Part shown: piece by piece, positions 50,895 through 60,304 of the stretch | Layout of the letters: every line of letters begins with the position of its first letter | How positions within the stretch are numbered: position 1 is the stretch's first letter | The notes under the pieces: generated by a model | Seen by the model: the letters and a program-made list of their open reading frames with translations, nothing else | What the model was told of the DNA's origin: nothing | The model's database searches: none | Assembly (NCBI GenBank): GCA_910584715.1 | Contig: CAJUAN010000007.1 | Location: forward strand, 69,761 to 133,760 | Source of the DNA: an uncultured Oscillospiraceae bacterium | GTDB taxonomy: Bacteria; Bacillota; Clostridia; Oscillospirales; Ruminococcaceae | DNA: 64,000 bases | Direction: 5' to 3' | Translations under genes and position numbers: made by a program

Positions 50895-51728
50895 TTATTT
50901 TGTCAGCTCGGCTTTCATTTCGGCGATTATTTTTTCCACGTCCTCGTCGCGGTAGGACGCTCCGTTCCATATCTCATGGGCTACCGCCGCCTGCCATACC
51001 AGCATTGCCATGCCGCCTATTGCGGGTATGCCGTTTTTCTCCGCAATACTCATCAGCTTTGTGACGTTGGGGTTATAGATGACCTCGAATACGCATTTGC
51101 AGCTTTTCACAACGTCCTCCGGAACGGGGCAGTTATCGGTATTGGGGTACATTCCAACGGGGCTTGCGTTCATCAGCAGATCGAACTCCCCCTGTATCTC
51201 CTCATGGGTGATAACTGAAATTTTTGCCGCGGGGTTAAGCTTTACAGCTTCTTCGGCAGTCTCTCTTGCTCCCGCGATAAATTCGGGAAGAGCAACTATT
51301 GTCAGTTCCGCGCCGTGGAGAGCGGCTTCTATCGCCATCATTCTGCCAACGCCGCCGCAGCCTATCTGGAGCACCCGTCCGCCAAGCTTTGCTCCCCCCG
51401 CTTCAAGGGAGCGGAGAAAGCCGGAGCAGTCGGTGTTGTAACCGATATTTTTGCCGTCACGGTTCACAACGCAGTTTACCGAATTATAACGCTTTGCGGA
51501 CTCGTCAAGCCCGTCCAGATACTTTATTATATCAACCTTATAGGGTATGGTGATGTTGTAGCCGCTCAGGGAATTAAGGTACTCCGATCTTTCGGCAAGC
51601 TTTTCGGGAGGTATCTCGCACACTTCGTATTCCGAACCGGGGTTTCCGTCAAGCTCGAAAAGACGCTTGTGGATCGGCGGGGACATAGTGTGCCCCAGCG
51701 GATAGCCTAAAAGCGCATATTTTGACAT
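50895..51728 (-). CDS. aroE: Shikimate dehydrogenase
   Basis: 277 residues; reduces 3-dehydroshikimate with NADPH in aromatic amino acid synthesis. Substrate motifs GYPLGHTMSP, NITIPYK with the catalytic Lys, and NTDCSGF with the catalytic Asp; NADP loop QIGCGGVGR; late block NASPVGMYP. Located between fabD/SCP2 and a membrane protein gene, away from other aro genes. Confidence 0.95.
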   Translation of the reverse strand: MSKYALLGYPLGHTMSPPIHKRLFELDGNPGSEYEVCEIPPEKLAERSEYLNSLSGYNITIPYKVDIIKYLDGLDESAKRYNSVNCVVNRDGKNIGYNTDCSGFLRSLEAGGAKLGGRVLQIGCGGVGRMMAIEAALHGAELTIVALPEFIAGARETAEEAVKLNPAAKISVITHEEIQGEFDLLMNASPVGMYPNTDNCPVPEDVVKSCKCVFEVIYNPNVTKLMSIAEKNGIPAIGGMAMLVWQAAVAHEIWNGASYRDEDVEKIIAEMKAELTK

Positions 51729-51797
51729 TTTGAACGCTCCTTATTTTTTATCTTTCTGCCGCACCGGCACTGCCGGTATTGTCACACTTCGGCAGGT

Positions 51798-52217
51798 TTA
51801 CTTCTTTTTTCCGTTTTTGCCGGCGGCTTTTTCGGTTTTTGCGTTTTTAGCGCTTTGGGCGGCGGACTTGCTTTCGTCCTTGGCTTTTTTCTTCATATAG
51901 GTGATGAGCTTGTCAAGCTCAAGCGCTTTTTCTGTGCTGCCCTCGACCTTAAGCTTTCCCGACAGGAAAGCGGGTACTGCGCCAAGCTCGCCCTCAGCTA
52001 TCTTCAGGAAGTTTTCCGCGTTGGCAATAAGCTTTGCGTCCCGGTCGTGATACTCGTAGGGAGCGATGTCCAGCGCGCCGTTTTTATAGGCGATATAGAA
52101 CGCGCCCTCTCCCTCGCCGGTAATGTTCACCTGTATAGCGAAATCGCCGTCGAAACCTGCTGCGTCACCCTTTCCGAACAGAGACTGCGCCTTTGCAAAA
52201 ATTTCTTCGTAAGTCAT
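51798..52217 (-). CDS. SCP2 sterol-carrier-domain protein
   Basis: 139 residues from the ATG at 52217 with GGAGG upstream. An SCP2-like lipid-binding fold covers about 1-105 (GDFAIQVNITGEGEGAFYIAYKNGALDI; SGKLKVEGSTEKALELDKLI), then a Lys/Ala-rich charged tail (KSAAQSAKNAKTEKAAG). SCP2 domains bind fatty acyl chains or other lipids. Its place 18 bases after fabD suggests a role linked to acyl chains, by inference only. Confidence 0.85.
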   Translation of the reverse strand: MTYEEIFAKAQSLFGKGDAAGFDGDFAIQVNITGEGEGAFYIAYKNGALDIAPYEYHDRDAKLIANAENFLKIAEGELGAVPAFLSGKLKVEGSTEKALELDKLITYMKKKAKDESKSAAQSAKNAKTEKAAGKNGKKK

Positions 52218-52235
52218 ATCAATATCCTCCAACAA

Positions 52236-53159
52236 TTATTTCAGAAGTTCAAGAGCCTTTTCAAGGGTCTTTTGGTTTTCAACGTTTACGGCGTTAACGC
52301 CCTTTAATGTCTTTTTAACGAGACCGGTCAGTACTTTGTTCGGACCCAGCTCGACAAAGCTTTCAAATCCGGCTTCCGCAAGAGCGTTCAGCTCCGAGGT
52401 GAATCTTACGGGGGAAACGATATGCTTTGCGAGCTTTGCGGGCATATCCTCAAAATCGGTCTGCACAGCTCCCGTGAGGTTAGAATAGAACGGCACAGAG
52501 GGCTTGTTAAAAGTTACATTCATGCTTCTGAGAGCCGCTTCAAATTCCTCGGCGGCGGGCTGCATGAGCTTTGAATGGAATGCCGAGGATACCCCAAGCC
52601 TTATGGCTTTCGCGCCTGCTTCCGCAAATTTTGCGGCGGCTTTTTCGGCCGCGGAGGTCTCCCCCGCTATCACCGTCTGGACGGACGAGTTGTAGTTAAC
52701 TGGGACGACATAGCCGTCTATTCCCGCGCAGACTTCCTCTATCTCCTCAGCGGTTTTGCCTACTATAGCGTACATTGCTCCGCTTGCGGCTTCCGAAGCT
52801 TTCTGCATGGCTTCGGCTCTTGCCTTTATTACGCGGAAGCCGTCCTCAAAAGAGAGGATACTCGACGCGACCATAGCGGCGTATTCGCCGAGGGAATGTC
52901 CTGCGGCGGCGGAAAACTCTATGCCCTCGCGTTTTAGTATCTCAAACGCAGTCAGGGAAGTCGCCATTATCGCCGGCTGGGCGATAACCGTTTTTGCAAG
53001 CTCCTCCTCGCTGCCGTTTATTTTCTCGATAAGGTCGAAACCAAGTATCTCGCTTGCTCTTTCATATACTTTAACGTCTGGATAAGCCTTTGCAAGCTCC
53101 GTTCCCATGCCGGTGTACTGAGAGCCCTGTCCCGAAAACAGGAATACTGTTTTTGACAT
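52236..53159 (-). CDS. fabD: Malonyl-CoA:ACP transacylase
   Basis: 307 residues from the ATG at 53159 (AAAGGA upstream). Transfers malonyl groups to ACP. Motifs: FLFSGQGSQYTGMG, nucleophile Ser in GHSLGEYAA, catalytic His in SAFHSKLM. First gene of the leftward operon, divergent from fabH. Confidence 0.97.
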   Translation of the reverse strand: MSKTVFLFSGQGSQYTGMGTELAKAYPDVKVYERASEILGFDLIEKINGSEEELAKTVIAQPAIMATSLTAFEILKREGIEFSAAAGHSLGEYAAMVASSILSFEDGFRVIKARAEAMQKASEAASGAMYAIVGKTAEEIEEVCAGIDGYVVPVNYNSSVQTVIAGETSAAEKAAAKFAEAGAKAIRLGVSSAFHSKLMQPAAEEFEAALRSMNVTFNKPSVPFYSNLTGAVQTDFEDMPAKLAKHIVSPVRFTSELNALAEAGFESFVELGPNKVLTGLVKKTLKGVNAVNVENQKTLEKALELLK

Positions 53160-53261
53160 TTTTTCAGTCCTTTCCGAATCCAAATAATTTGAGTCAAGGT
53201 CTTTTTGAATTATTGCGCCGAATATTTTTTTGCCGCGGGGGATTTTATTCTTCAAAATCGG

Positions 53262-53290
53262 TTGACAACGGGGACGAAAAATATTACAAT
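53262..53290 (+). promoter_or_regulatory. Promoter of the fabH operon
   Basis: TTGACA (53262-53267) and TACAAT (53285-53290), spacing 17. The -10 lies in a 13-bp palindrome ACAATA-G-TATTGT, a candidate operator. Confidence 0.75.
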
Positions 53291-53356
53291 AGTATTGTAT
53301 ATATTTTAACTGCAAAAATCGCGCTAAACAGATTTTTAAAAAGACCCGCTGTTAAT

Positions 53357-53385
53357 ACTATACCATATTAATTGAAAAATTACAA
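53357..53385 (-). promoter_or_regulatory. Promoter of the fabD operon
   Basis: Minus-strand TTGTAA (53380-53385) and TATAGT (53357-53362), spacing 17. An inverted repeat TTAATA-N8-TATTAA (53352-53371) spans the -10. The two promoters point across each other, giving overlapping transcripts of about 70 bases. Confidence 0.65.
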
Positions 53386-53464
53386 GCGTTTACCGCAGTT
53401 TTTTTGCGCCGCTTTTCCGAAGCGGATCGGATGACGCTGTAAAGAAAATACGGAGGGAACTGTT

Positions 53465-54457
53465 TTGTTCGGAATTGAAATTTTGGGAATGGGTTCGTAC
53501 AGCCCGTCGCTGAGCGTTACCAACAACGACATGGCTAAGATAGTGGAGACAAACGACGAATGGATAACCACAAGAACGGGTATAAGATCGCGCAGGCTTG
53601 CCGACGGCGAGCCTACCTGGGAAATGGGCTTGAAGGCTGCCGAGGAAGCGGTCGGGAATGCGGGCATAGACCCTATGGATATCGGTCTGGTCATTGATAC
53701 GACCATTACAAACGACTTTTACACGCCCTCCGTCGCCTGCGTTATACAGGACAAGATAGGCGCGAAAAACGCCGCCGCCTACGACCTGAACGCGGCGTGC
53801 TCCGGCTTTGTGTACGCCGTGGACGCTGCCAAGAGGTACTTGCAGACGGACCCCGATCTGAAATACGTTCTTGTGGTCGCCAACGAGACCCTTTCGAGAG
53901 TCACCGATTTCAGCGACCGTTCCACCTGCGTTCTGTTCGGGGACGGAGCGGCAGCCGCTGTAATAACGCGTTCCGAGAAGCTTTTCACCAGCTTTATCGG
54001 CGCGGACGGCTCGGGAGCTCATTTCCTGTACGCGAAAAGCCATAAGTCGCGCCACCCCATGAGGACTGCCGAGGATCATATCGACGAGGGAGAGTTTGCC
54101 GCGGGCGGTAATTTTATTGTCCAGGACGGCAAGGAGGTCTACAAGTTTGCTACAAAAGCTCTGCCGACGGCTGCCCAAAAGGCGGCGGAAAAGATAGGTC
54201 TTGACCTTAATACCGTGGACTGGTTCGTGCCTCATCAGGCTAATATAAGGATCATCGAGACCGCGGCTAAAAACCTGGGCGTTTCAATGGATAAATTCAT
54301 CGTTAATATTGCCGACCACGGCAACACCTCAAGCGCGTCAATACCTATCGCCCTGAGCGAAGCAATCGCCGAAGGCAAGGTCAAAAAGGGAGACAGGCTT
54401 TGCCTTGTGGGCTTCGGGGCGGGTCTTACCATGGGCTGCGTTATACTGGACTATTAA
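53465..54457 (+). CDS. fabH: Beta-ketoacyl-ACP synthase III
   Basis: 330 residues; starts fatty acid chains by condensing acyl-CoA with malonyl-ACP. Catalytic triad in place: Cys in LNAACSGF, His in VPHQANIRI, Asn in GNTSSASIP. Start is TTG at 53465 with GGAGGG about 7 nt upstream; no ATG fits. First gene of the rightward operon. Confidence 0.96.
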   Translation: MFGIEILGMGSYSPSLSVTNNDMAKIVETNDEWITTRTGIRSRRLADGEPTWEMGLKAAEEAVGNAGIDPMDIGLVIDTTITNDFYTPSVACVIQDKIGAKNAAAYDLNAACSGFVYAVDAAKRYLQTDPDLKYVLVVANETLSRVTDFSDRSTCVLFGDGAAAAVITRSEKLFTSFIGADGSGAHFLYAKSHKSRHPMRTAEDHIDEGEFAAGGNFIVQDGKEVYKFATKALPTAAQKAAEKIGLDLNTVDWFVPHQANIRIIETAAKNLGVSMDKFIVNIADHGNTSSASIPIALSEAIAEGKVKKGDRLCLVGFGAGLTMGCVILDY

Positions 54458-54478
54458 GCAAAGGAAAGGACACCGTTT

Positions 54479-54880
54479 ATGACTGACCTTTACGAGCTTT
54501 ACTGCGGCGGGATATGGGATATGCTCGATTACCGCATATGCAGGGCTTTTGACGCTTTTATGAGAGAAAGCGTTATAAGTCTTATCATACAGGGCGTGCT
54601 GATCGCTATGTCCCTGTGGGACAAAAACGCCCGCTTTTTTGTTATACTGTCCGCTATCGGCATATATTCCGTATACGGGAGCATTTCGGTCTGGGTAAAT
54701 ATCCGCCGCATGGAGCTTGCCGAAAAGCGGCGAAGCGAGCTCAGGTACAGGCAGTACAGGCTTGCCGCGGATATACGGAACAAAAGCCTTGTCTGCGACG
54801 ATATAATCTTTATTCCCGAATCGGGCAGGGACGAGGACGGCTTTGCCGCTTTGAGCGCATTAGCGTACAATATTGCGTGA
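54479..54880 (+). CDS. Hypothetical small membrane protein in the fab operon
   Basis: 133 residues. Two hydrophobic stretches (about 33-45 and 52-72) and a charged region (RRMELAEKRRSELRYRQYRL), ending in a soluble tail. Family not recognised. A GGAAAGG site lies upstream and spacing to fabH and fabG is short, so it belongs to the operon. Function unknown. Confidence 0.72.
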   Translation: MTDLYELYCGGIWDMLDYRICRAFDAFMRESVISLIIQGVLIAMSLWDKNARFFVILSAIGIYSVYGSISVWVNIRRMELAEKRRSELRYRQYRLAADIRNKSLVCDDIIFIPESGRDEDGFAALSALAYNIA

Positions 54881-54910
54881 TAATAAAAATATCTGAAAGG
54901 AATTTTATAT

Positions 54911-55648
54911 ATGAGCAAAACAGCTTTGATTACGGGTTCGTCCAGAGGAATAGGCGCGGCTATCGCGCTCCGCCTTGCAAAGGACGGCTTTAATATAGCC
55001 CTCAACGACCTTAACGAGGGTATGTTTGAAAATAACGATATTGCGGACAGAATACGCGCTCTCGGCGTTGAAGCCGAAATATTCTGCGCGGACGTTTCCA
55101 AATACAGCGACTGCGAAAGCATGGTAAAGGCTGTAAAGGAACGCTTCGGTACTATCGACGCGCTGATAAACAACGCGGGCATAACTCGGGACGGCCTTAT
55201 GGCGAGAATGTCCGAGGAGCAGTACGATATGGTAATTGCCGTAAACCAGAAGAGCGTTTTCAACATGATGAAGCTTGCGGGAAACGTTATGATACGCCAG
55301 AAGCAGGGCAGGATCGTTAACCTTGCCTCCGTGGCGGGACTGTACGGAAATCCCGGGCAGATAAACTATTCCGCTTCAAAGGCGGCTATAATCGGCATGA
55401 CCAAGACCGCCGCAAAGGAGCTGGGCTCACGGAACATCAACGTGAACGCGGTGGCTCCCGGCTTTATCAAGACTCCCATGACCGACAAGCTCACCGAGGA
55501 GCAGAGGGCGAAAATGCTTGAGGCTATCGCCATGAAGCGCTACGGCGAGGTTGAGGAGATCGCGGGCGTGGTATCGTTCCTCTGCTCGGAGGATTCCTCC
55601 TACGTTACGGGACAGACCATTGAGATTTCCGGCGGCTTGTCTATGTGA
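54911..55648 (+). CDS. fabG: 3-oxoacyl-ACP reductase
   Basis: 245 residues, classical short-chain dehydrogenase: TGSSRGIGAAIA nucleotide loop, INNAGITRDGLMARM, catalytic Ser in NLASVAGLYG and Tyr-Lys in YSASKAA. C-terminal GQTIEISGGLSM is typical of FabG. Reduces beta-ketoacyl-ACP with NADPH. Confidence 0.95.
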   Translation: MSKTALITGSSRGIGAAIALRLAKDGFNIALNDLNEGMFENNDIADRIRALGVEAEIFCADVSKYSDCESMVKAVKERFGTIDALINNAGITRDGLMARMSEEQYDMVIAVNQKSVFNMMKLAGNVMIRQKQGRIVNLASVAGLYGNPGQINYSASKAAIIGMTKTAAKELGSRNINVNAVAPGFIKTPMTDKLTEEQRAKMLEAIAMKRYGEVEEIAGVVSFLCSEDSSYVTGQTIEISGGLSM

Positions 55649-55662
55649 ATTTTGTTCTGCAG

Positions 55663-55738
55663 GGGCGGGGTTTCCCCGCCCGATAACAGATAGGATTTCG
55701 TTTTTGCGGGACGGCTCGCAAGCAAGGAGACCCGTCCC
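55663..55738. repeat. Pair of GC-rich hairpins between fabG and fabF
   Basis: Perfect palindromic stem GGGCGGGG/CCCCGCCC (55663-55681) and a second stem GGGACGG/CCGTCCC (55708-55714 with 55732-55738). No T run, so probably intergenic REP-like units that may stabilise or process the operon mRNA. Confidence 0.55.
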
Positions 55739-55773
55739 CTACAAGACATTCATGAAAGGATATGTTTAAATAT

Positions 55774-57012
55774 ATGAAAAGAGTAGTAATTACGGGAATG
55801 GGCGTGGTCTCCCCGGTGGGAAACACCGTTGAGGACTTCTGGAACAGCCTCAAGGCGGGAAAGCACGGATTTTCTTATGTAAATGACGTTACCGGCGATG
55901 ATTTCGACGTTAAGATCGCCGCGAGAGTAAAGGAGTTCACTCCCGACAAATACGTGGAGAAAAAGGAATCCCGCCGCATGGACAGGTTCACCCAGTTCGC
56001 GGTGAACGCTTCCCTGGACGCTCTTGCGGACAGCGGTTCGGATTTTAAGGATCTCGACCCTTTCCGCGCGGGAGTTATTTTCGGCGTGGGGATAGGCGGT
56101 CTCAACCTGACCTTGCAGGAGCATGAAAAGTTCCTTGAAAAGGGTCCCGACAGGATATCGGTTTTCTATGTGCCCATGATGATAGGCAACATGGCTGCTG
56201 GAACTATATCCATGCGCACAGGCTTTAAGGGGGACAACTTCTGCTCAACGACGGCCTGCGCTTCCTCTGCTCACGCGGTGGGAGAGGCATTCCGCAAGAT
56301 AAAGGACGGCTACCTCGACGTCTGCATTGCGGGCGGCGCGGAGTCCTGCGTGGGCACGTTCGCTCTGGGCGGCTTCAACAACATGAAAGCCCTGACCCGC
56401 TCCGACGACCTTGACAGGTGTTCTATCCCCTTTGACGCGGAAAGAAGCGGCTTCGTACTGGGCGAGGGCTGCGGCGCGCTTGTCCTTGAGGAGCTTGAAC
56501 ACGCTAAGGCAAGGGGCGCGAAAATTTACGCCGAGATAGCGGGCTACGGCGCTACCTGCGACGCTTACCACATGACCTCCCCGTCCCCCGAGGGAGACGC
56601 CGCCGCGCGCGGAATGGTAAACGCCTTTAGCGAAGCGGGTCTCAAAGCGGAGGATATTGACTACATCAACGCTCACGGAACGTCTACGGGTCTTAACGAC
56701 AAGTACGAGACAAAGGCGGTCAAAAAGGCTCTGGGCGAGGATACCGCCAAAAAGGTGGTCATCAACTCAACCAAGTCCATGACTGGACACCTTTTAGGCG
56801 CGGCGGGAGCCGTCGAAGCCATAGTTACCGCGCTTTCCGTCAAAAACGACTATGTGCACCAGACTATCGGCTATAAGGTTCCCGATCCCGAATGCGACCT
56901 TGACTACTGCACCGAGGGCGGACGGAACATGACCGTAAACGCTGCGCTGTCCAACAGTCTCGGCTTCGGCGGACACAACGCAACGCTTTGCATTATTAAA
57001 TATAAGGAGTAA
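55774..57012 (+). CDS. fabF: Beta-ketoacyl-ACP synthase II
   Basis: 412 residues from the ATG at 55774, giving the usual MKRVVITGMGVVSPVG start; an ATG at 55762 is only 1 nt from AAAGGA. Catalytic Cys in STTACASSAHAV, His in NAHGTSTGLND and in TGHLLGAAGAVEA. Elongates acyl-ACP chains. Confidence 0.97.
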   Translation: MKRVVITGMGVVSPVGNTVEDFWNSLKAGKHGFSYVNDVTGDDFDVKIAARVKEFTPDKYVEKKESRRMDRFTQFAVNASLDALADSGSDFKDLDPFRAGVIFGVGIGGLNLTLQEHEKFLEKGPDRISVFYVPMMIGNMAAGTISMRTGFKGDNFCSTTACASSAHAVGEAFRKIKDGYLDVCIAGGAESCVGTFALGGFNNMKALTRSDDLDRCSIPFDAERSGFVLGEGCGALVLEELEHAKARGAKIYAEIAGYGATCDAYHMTSPSPEGDAAARGMVNAFSEAGLKAEDIDYINAHGTSTGLNDKYETKAVKKALGEDTAKKVVINSTKSMTGHLLGAAGAVEAIVTALSVKNDYVHQTIGYKVPDPECDLDYCTEGGRNMTVNAALSNSLGFGGHNATLCIIKYKE

Positions 57013-57016
57013 AATT

Positions 57017-57469
57017 ATGGTTAATATTGAGTTTATACAGAAGCTTGCCGATATCGTCAAGGAAAAGGATTTAGGCGAGATAACCATTGCGGACGGCGAG
57101 GAGGTCATTACAATAAAGGGGAAAAAATGTCCCTCACCCATGGGCTTGCCGCCTATGGGTATGCCTGTCGTTCCCGCCGCCGCGGCTCAGACGATTCAGG
57201 CCGCGCCTGCCGCGCAGGCCGCTCCCGCCGTTTCGGGGAACGTGGTAAAGTCACCCATAGTGGGTACCTTTTACGCTGCCTCCGCTCCCGACAAGCCTCC
57301 GTTCGTAACGGTGGGTCAGCAGGTGAAAAAGGGCGACGTTATAATGATAATCGAGTCCATGAAGCTGATGAACGAAGTTCAGAGCGAGTTTGACGGCACC
57401 GTGGCGGAGATACTCGTTAAAAACGGCGAGGCTGTGGAGTTCGACCAGCCTATCATGATAATCAAGTAA
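57017..57469 (+). CDS. accB: Biotin carboxyl carrier protein of acetyl-CoA carboxylase
   Basis: 150 residues. N-terminal helical part, Pro/Ala-rich hinge (about 55-78), and biotinyl domain with the biotinylation site IIESMKLMNEV, the Lys being at about 117. AAGGAG upstream; 4 bases after fabF. Confidence 0.96.
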   Translation: MVNIEFIQKLADIVKEKDLGEITIADGEEVITIKGKKCPSPMGLPPMGMPVVPAAAAQTIQAAPAAQAAPAVSGNVVKSPIVGTFYAASAPDKPPFVTVGQQVKKGDVIMIIESMKLMNEVQSEFDGTVAEILVKNGEAVEFDQPIMIIK

Positions 57470-57483
57470 AGGGAGATACCGTT

Positions 57484-57912
57484 ATGCCTTTAATGAACAA
57501 AGAACAGATTATGGAAATTATCCCTCACCGCGACCCGTTCCTGCTGATAGATACCATTGAGGAAATGGAGGTCGGCAAAAGGGTGGTTGCGACCAAGCAC
57601 ATGAGTCCCGACGAATTTTGGTTCAGGGGACATTTTCCCGACTACCCCGTAGTCCCGGGAGTGCTTATGCTGGAAATGTGCGCCCAGGCAGGAGCCGTGG
57701 CAATGCTTTCCATGCCCGAGAACAAGGGCAAGATAGGCTTTTTCGGCGGGGTAAAGGAAGCTAAGTTCCGCCGTCAGGTCGTTCCGGGAGATACCCTGAA
57801 AATCGAGGTTGAGATAATCAAGGTAAAGGGTCCCGTGGGCGTGGGAAAGGCTCTCGCAACCGTGAACGGAGAGAAAGCCGTTGCGGCGGAGATTTCCTTT
57901 GCAATAAAATAA
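57484..57912 (+). CDS. fabZ: 3-hydroxyacyl-ACP dehydratase
   Basis: 142 residues, hotdog fold. IIPHRDPFLLIDTI, the catalytic His in RGHFPDYPVVPGVLMLEMCAQAGA with the Glu in the following helix. Forms trans-2-enoyl-ACP. No fabA, fabM or fabN-like isomerase gene is beside it, so unsaturated fatty acid synthesis is not explained here. Confidence 0.97.
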   Translation: MPLMNKEQIMEIIPHRDPFLLIDTIEEMEVGKRVVATKHMSPDEFWFRGHFPDYPVVPGVLMLEMCAQAGAVAMLSMPENKGKIGFFGGVKEAKFRRQVVPGDTLKIEVEIIKVKGPVGVGKALATVNGEKAVAAEISFAIK

Positions 57913-58026
57913 ACGGTAATTTTATGTGATAATTATTTGCGGCTCGTGCGCCAATGCACGCACCCGCCCTGCGGAAAACGGTTTTACGTTTTTGCAAGTA
58001 ATTCCCCGAAAGGATACGTCAGTATT

Positions 58027-59367
58027 ATGTTTAAAAAGGTACTTATCGCAAACCGCGGAGAAATAGCGGTACGCATAATAAGAGCGTGCAGGGAGCTTGG
58101 TCTCAAGACCGTGGCGGTATTTTCCACCGCCGACAGGAACGCCCTCCATGCCAAGATCGCCGACGAAGCGGTATGCATAGGCGCTCCCGCCGCAAAGGAC
58201 AGCTACTTAAATGAAAAGGCGATCATTGCCGCCTGCGAGATAACAGGCGCGGACGCGGTTCACCCGGGCTTCGGGTTTTTGTCCGAGAACGCCTCCTTTG
58301 CACGCAACTGCGGAAAGTGCGGGATAACATTTATAGGCCCTGCGCCCGAATCCATTGAGATGCTGGGAGACAAGGCAGCCGCAAAGTCCGCGATGAAAAA
58401 GGCGGGAGTACCCGTTATACCCGGCAGCGACGGGGCTGTCCCCACAATGGAGGAGGCAAAAAGGCTTGCGGAGGAAATAGGCTTTCCCCTTATGGTAAAG
58501 GCTTCCGCAGGCGGCGGAGGACGGGGCATACGCCTTGTTGAACGCATGGAGGATCTGGAGTCCCAGATAACCGCGGCGCGCACCGAGGCTCTGAATTACT
58601 TCGGGGACGGCAGCATCTACATGGAAAAATTTATTGTTAACCCCAAGCACATAGAATTTCAGATACTTGCCGACAAGCACGGCAACGTCGTACATCTGGG
58701 GGAGCGTGACTGCTCAATGCAGAGGCGCAACCAGAAGGTGCTGGAGGAAAGTCCCTCCGTTATCATGACCCCCATGCTGCGGGACAGAATGGGCAAGGCT
58801 GCCGTTGCGGCGGCAAAGGTCTGCGGATACTATAACGCGGGCACTATCGAGTTTTTGGTGGACAATAAAAACAATTTCTACTTTATGGAAATGAACACCC
58901 GCATTCAGGTGGAGCACCCTATCACGGAATTTGTAACGGGCATAGACCTTGTTAAAGCCCAGCTCAAGATAGCGGCGGGCAAGGAGCTTCCCTACAGTCA
59001 GGAGGATATCCGCGTAAAGGGGCACTCGATAGAATGCAGGATAAATGCGGAAAGTCCCGAAAAAGGCTTCCGTCCAAGTCCGGGAAAGATAAACGCCCTG
59101 CATATTCCGGGCGGCCCGGGAATACGTATAGACAGCTCGGTTTATTCGGGGTATGAGATATCCCCCTACTACGACAGCATGATAGCGAAGCTTATAGTTT
59201 ACGCTCCCACAAGAAAGGAGGCTATCGCCAAAATGAAATGGGCGCTTGCCGAATTTATTGTGGAGGGCGTGGATACAAACATAGATTTTCAGCTTTCCCT
59301 TATCCGCGATCCTGCTTTCGAGGAGGGAAGCTACGATATAGGTTATCTCGGCAGACGGGGTGTCTGA
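58027..59367 (+). CDS. accC: Biotin carboxylase of acetyl-CoA carboxylase
   Basis: 446 residues from the ATG at 58027 (AAAGGAT upstream); a frame to 57937 lacks a start site. N-terminal [27 protein letters not shown]-grasp loop [14 protein letters not shown], and [22 protein letters not shown] with catalytic residues. Carboxylates biotin on AccB. Confidence 0.97.
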   Translation: MFKKVLIANRGEIAVRIIRACRELGLKTVAVFSTADRNALHAKIADEAVCIGAPAAKDSYLNEKAIIAACEITGADAVHPGFGFLSENASFARNCGKCGITFIGPAPESIEMLGDKAAAKSAMKKAGVPVIPGSDGAVPTMEEAKRLAEEIGFPLMVKASAGGGGRGIRLVERMEDLESQITAARTEALNYFGDGSIYMEKFIVNPKHIEFQILADKHGNVVHLGERDCSMQRRNQKVLEESPSVIMTPMLRDRMGKAAVAAAKVCGYYNAGTIEFLVDNKNNFYFMEMNTRIQVEHPITEFVTGIDLVKAQLKIAAGKELPYSQEDIRVKGHSIECRINAESPEKGFRPSPGKINALHIPGGPGIRIDSSVYSGYEISPYYDSMIAKLIVYAPTRKEAIAKMKWALAEFIVEGVDTNIDFQLSLIRDPAFEEGSYDIGYLGRRGV

Positions 59368-59415
59368 CCGGCGCCAGGCTGTTCGGGAACGGTTTCGGGA
59401 AATGGGGGTGAGTAT

Positions 59416-60258
59416 ATGGGCGAGGCTGAAATGTGTCCTATTTGCGGGAATGAAATATCCTTCGGCGAATGTCCCTCTTGCGGCTTTGTACCGCCGGATT
59501 ACAGCGTTATAGCCGCTCCCTACGACCTTGACCCCTCTAACGACTGTTTCGGGGAAACCGACCCCGCGGAGGGAATGTTCCCCGCGGATATGCCCGATAC
59601 GGAGGGCGTTTCGTCTGCGGAGATGCCGGAGCTTGAGATACCGTCCATTGCTCTGCCGAATTTGCAGTCCGCGGGTTCTCTCGGGTTTGCTTCCGCGAAC
59701 GCGAAGCCCGCGCCCAGGATAGTCGTTATGCGGTCTAATCCGCTGCCGGGGTCGAGCCGACCGTTTCCCAAACAGACCAATCCGAACGCGGCGACAAAGC
59801 GGCAGCCGAATCAGTCTCCGCCGCCTGTGCAGACCTTTCAGCCGACGCATAACGCTCAAACGGCACAAGCTGCTCAAACCGTTCAAACCGCGAACAGTCA
59901 GCAAAGCGCCGCTTCGTCCACGCCTTTTGTTCCATATGTGCAGCAGGTGCAGCAGATGCAGCAGGCAAGTCTGCCGGTGCGCATTGTAAAGGGTACGTCG
60001 GATTTTGTTGTAGCCCACTGGTGGAAATTTCTTATCATGGCGGCGGCGCCCACGGCGGGACTGATATTTATGATGTACTATATTTATCAGTTCAGGACTG
60101 ACAAACACGGAGGCGATCTCCTGAAAGCGATAATGTTTGGTGTTCTGGCGGGGGTAATGCTTATCAACCGCTGGGATCCTTTCGGGCTTGACGTGATACT
60201 GCGGGAGCTGTTCGATATAATTTTCGGCAGCAGGCACCGCAGGAGAGGCTATTATTAA
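59416..60258 (+). CDS. Zinc-ribbon membrane protein 1
   Basis: 280 residues. N-terminal double CxxC ribbon (MCPICGNEISFGECPSCGF), then an acidic block YDLDPSNDCFGE, a long Pro/Gln/Ala-rich linker (about 90-190) and two C-terminal hydrophobic helices (about 205-225 and 238-255). It shares this plan with the next two genes. Family and function not recognised. Co-directional between accC and accD with GGGGGTGAG upstream. Confidence 0.72.
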   Translation: MGEAEMCPICGNEISFGECPSCGFVPPDYSVIAAPYDLDPSNDCFGETDPAEGMFPADMPDTEGVSSAEMPELEIPSIALPNLQSAGSLGFASANAKPAPRIVVMRSNPLPGSSRPFPKQTNPNAATKRQPNQSPPPVQTFQPTHNAQTAQAAQTVQTANSQQSAASSTPFVPYVQQVQQMQQASLPVRIVKGTSDFVVAHWWKFLIMAAAPTAGLIFMMYYIYQFRTDKHGGDLLKAIMFGVLAGVMLINRWDPFGLDVILRELFDIIFGSRHRRRGYY

Positions 60259-60304
60259 TGTTTTTACACGACCATATTTTTCGGTAAGGAGCGTATTGCG
60301 CATT

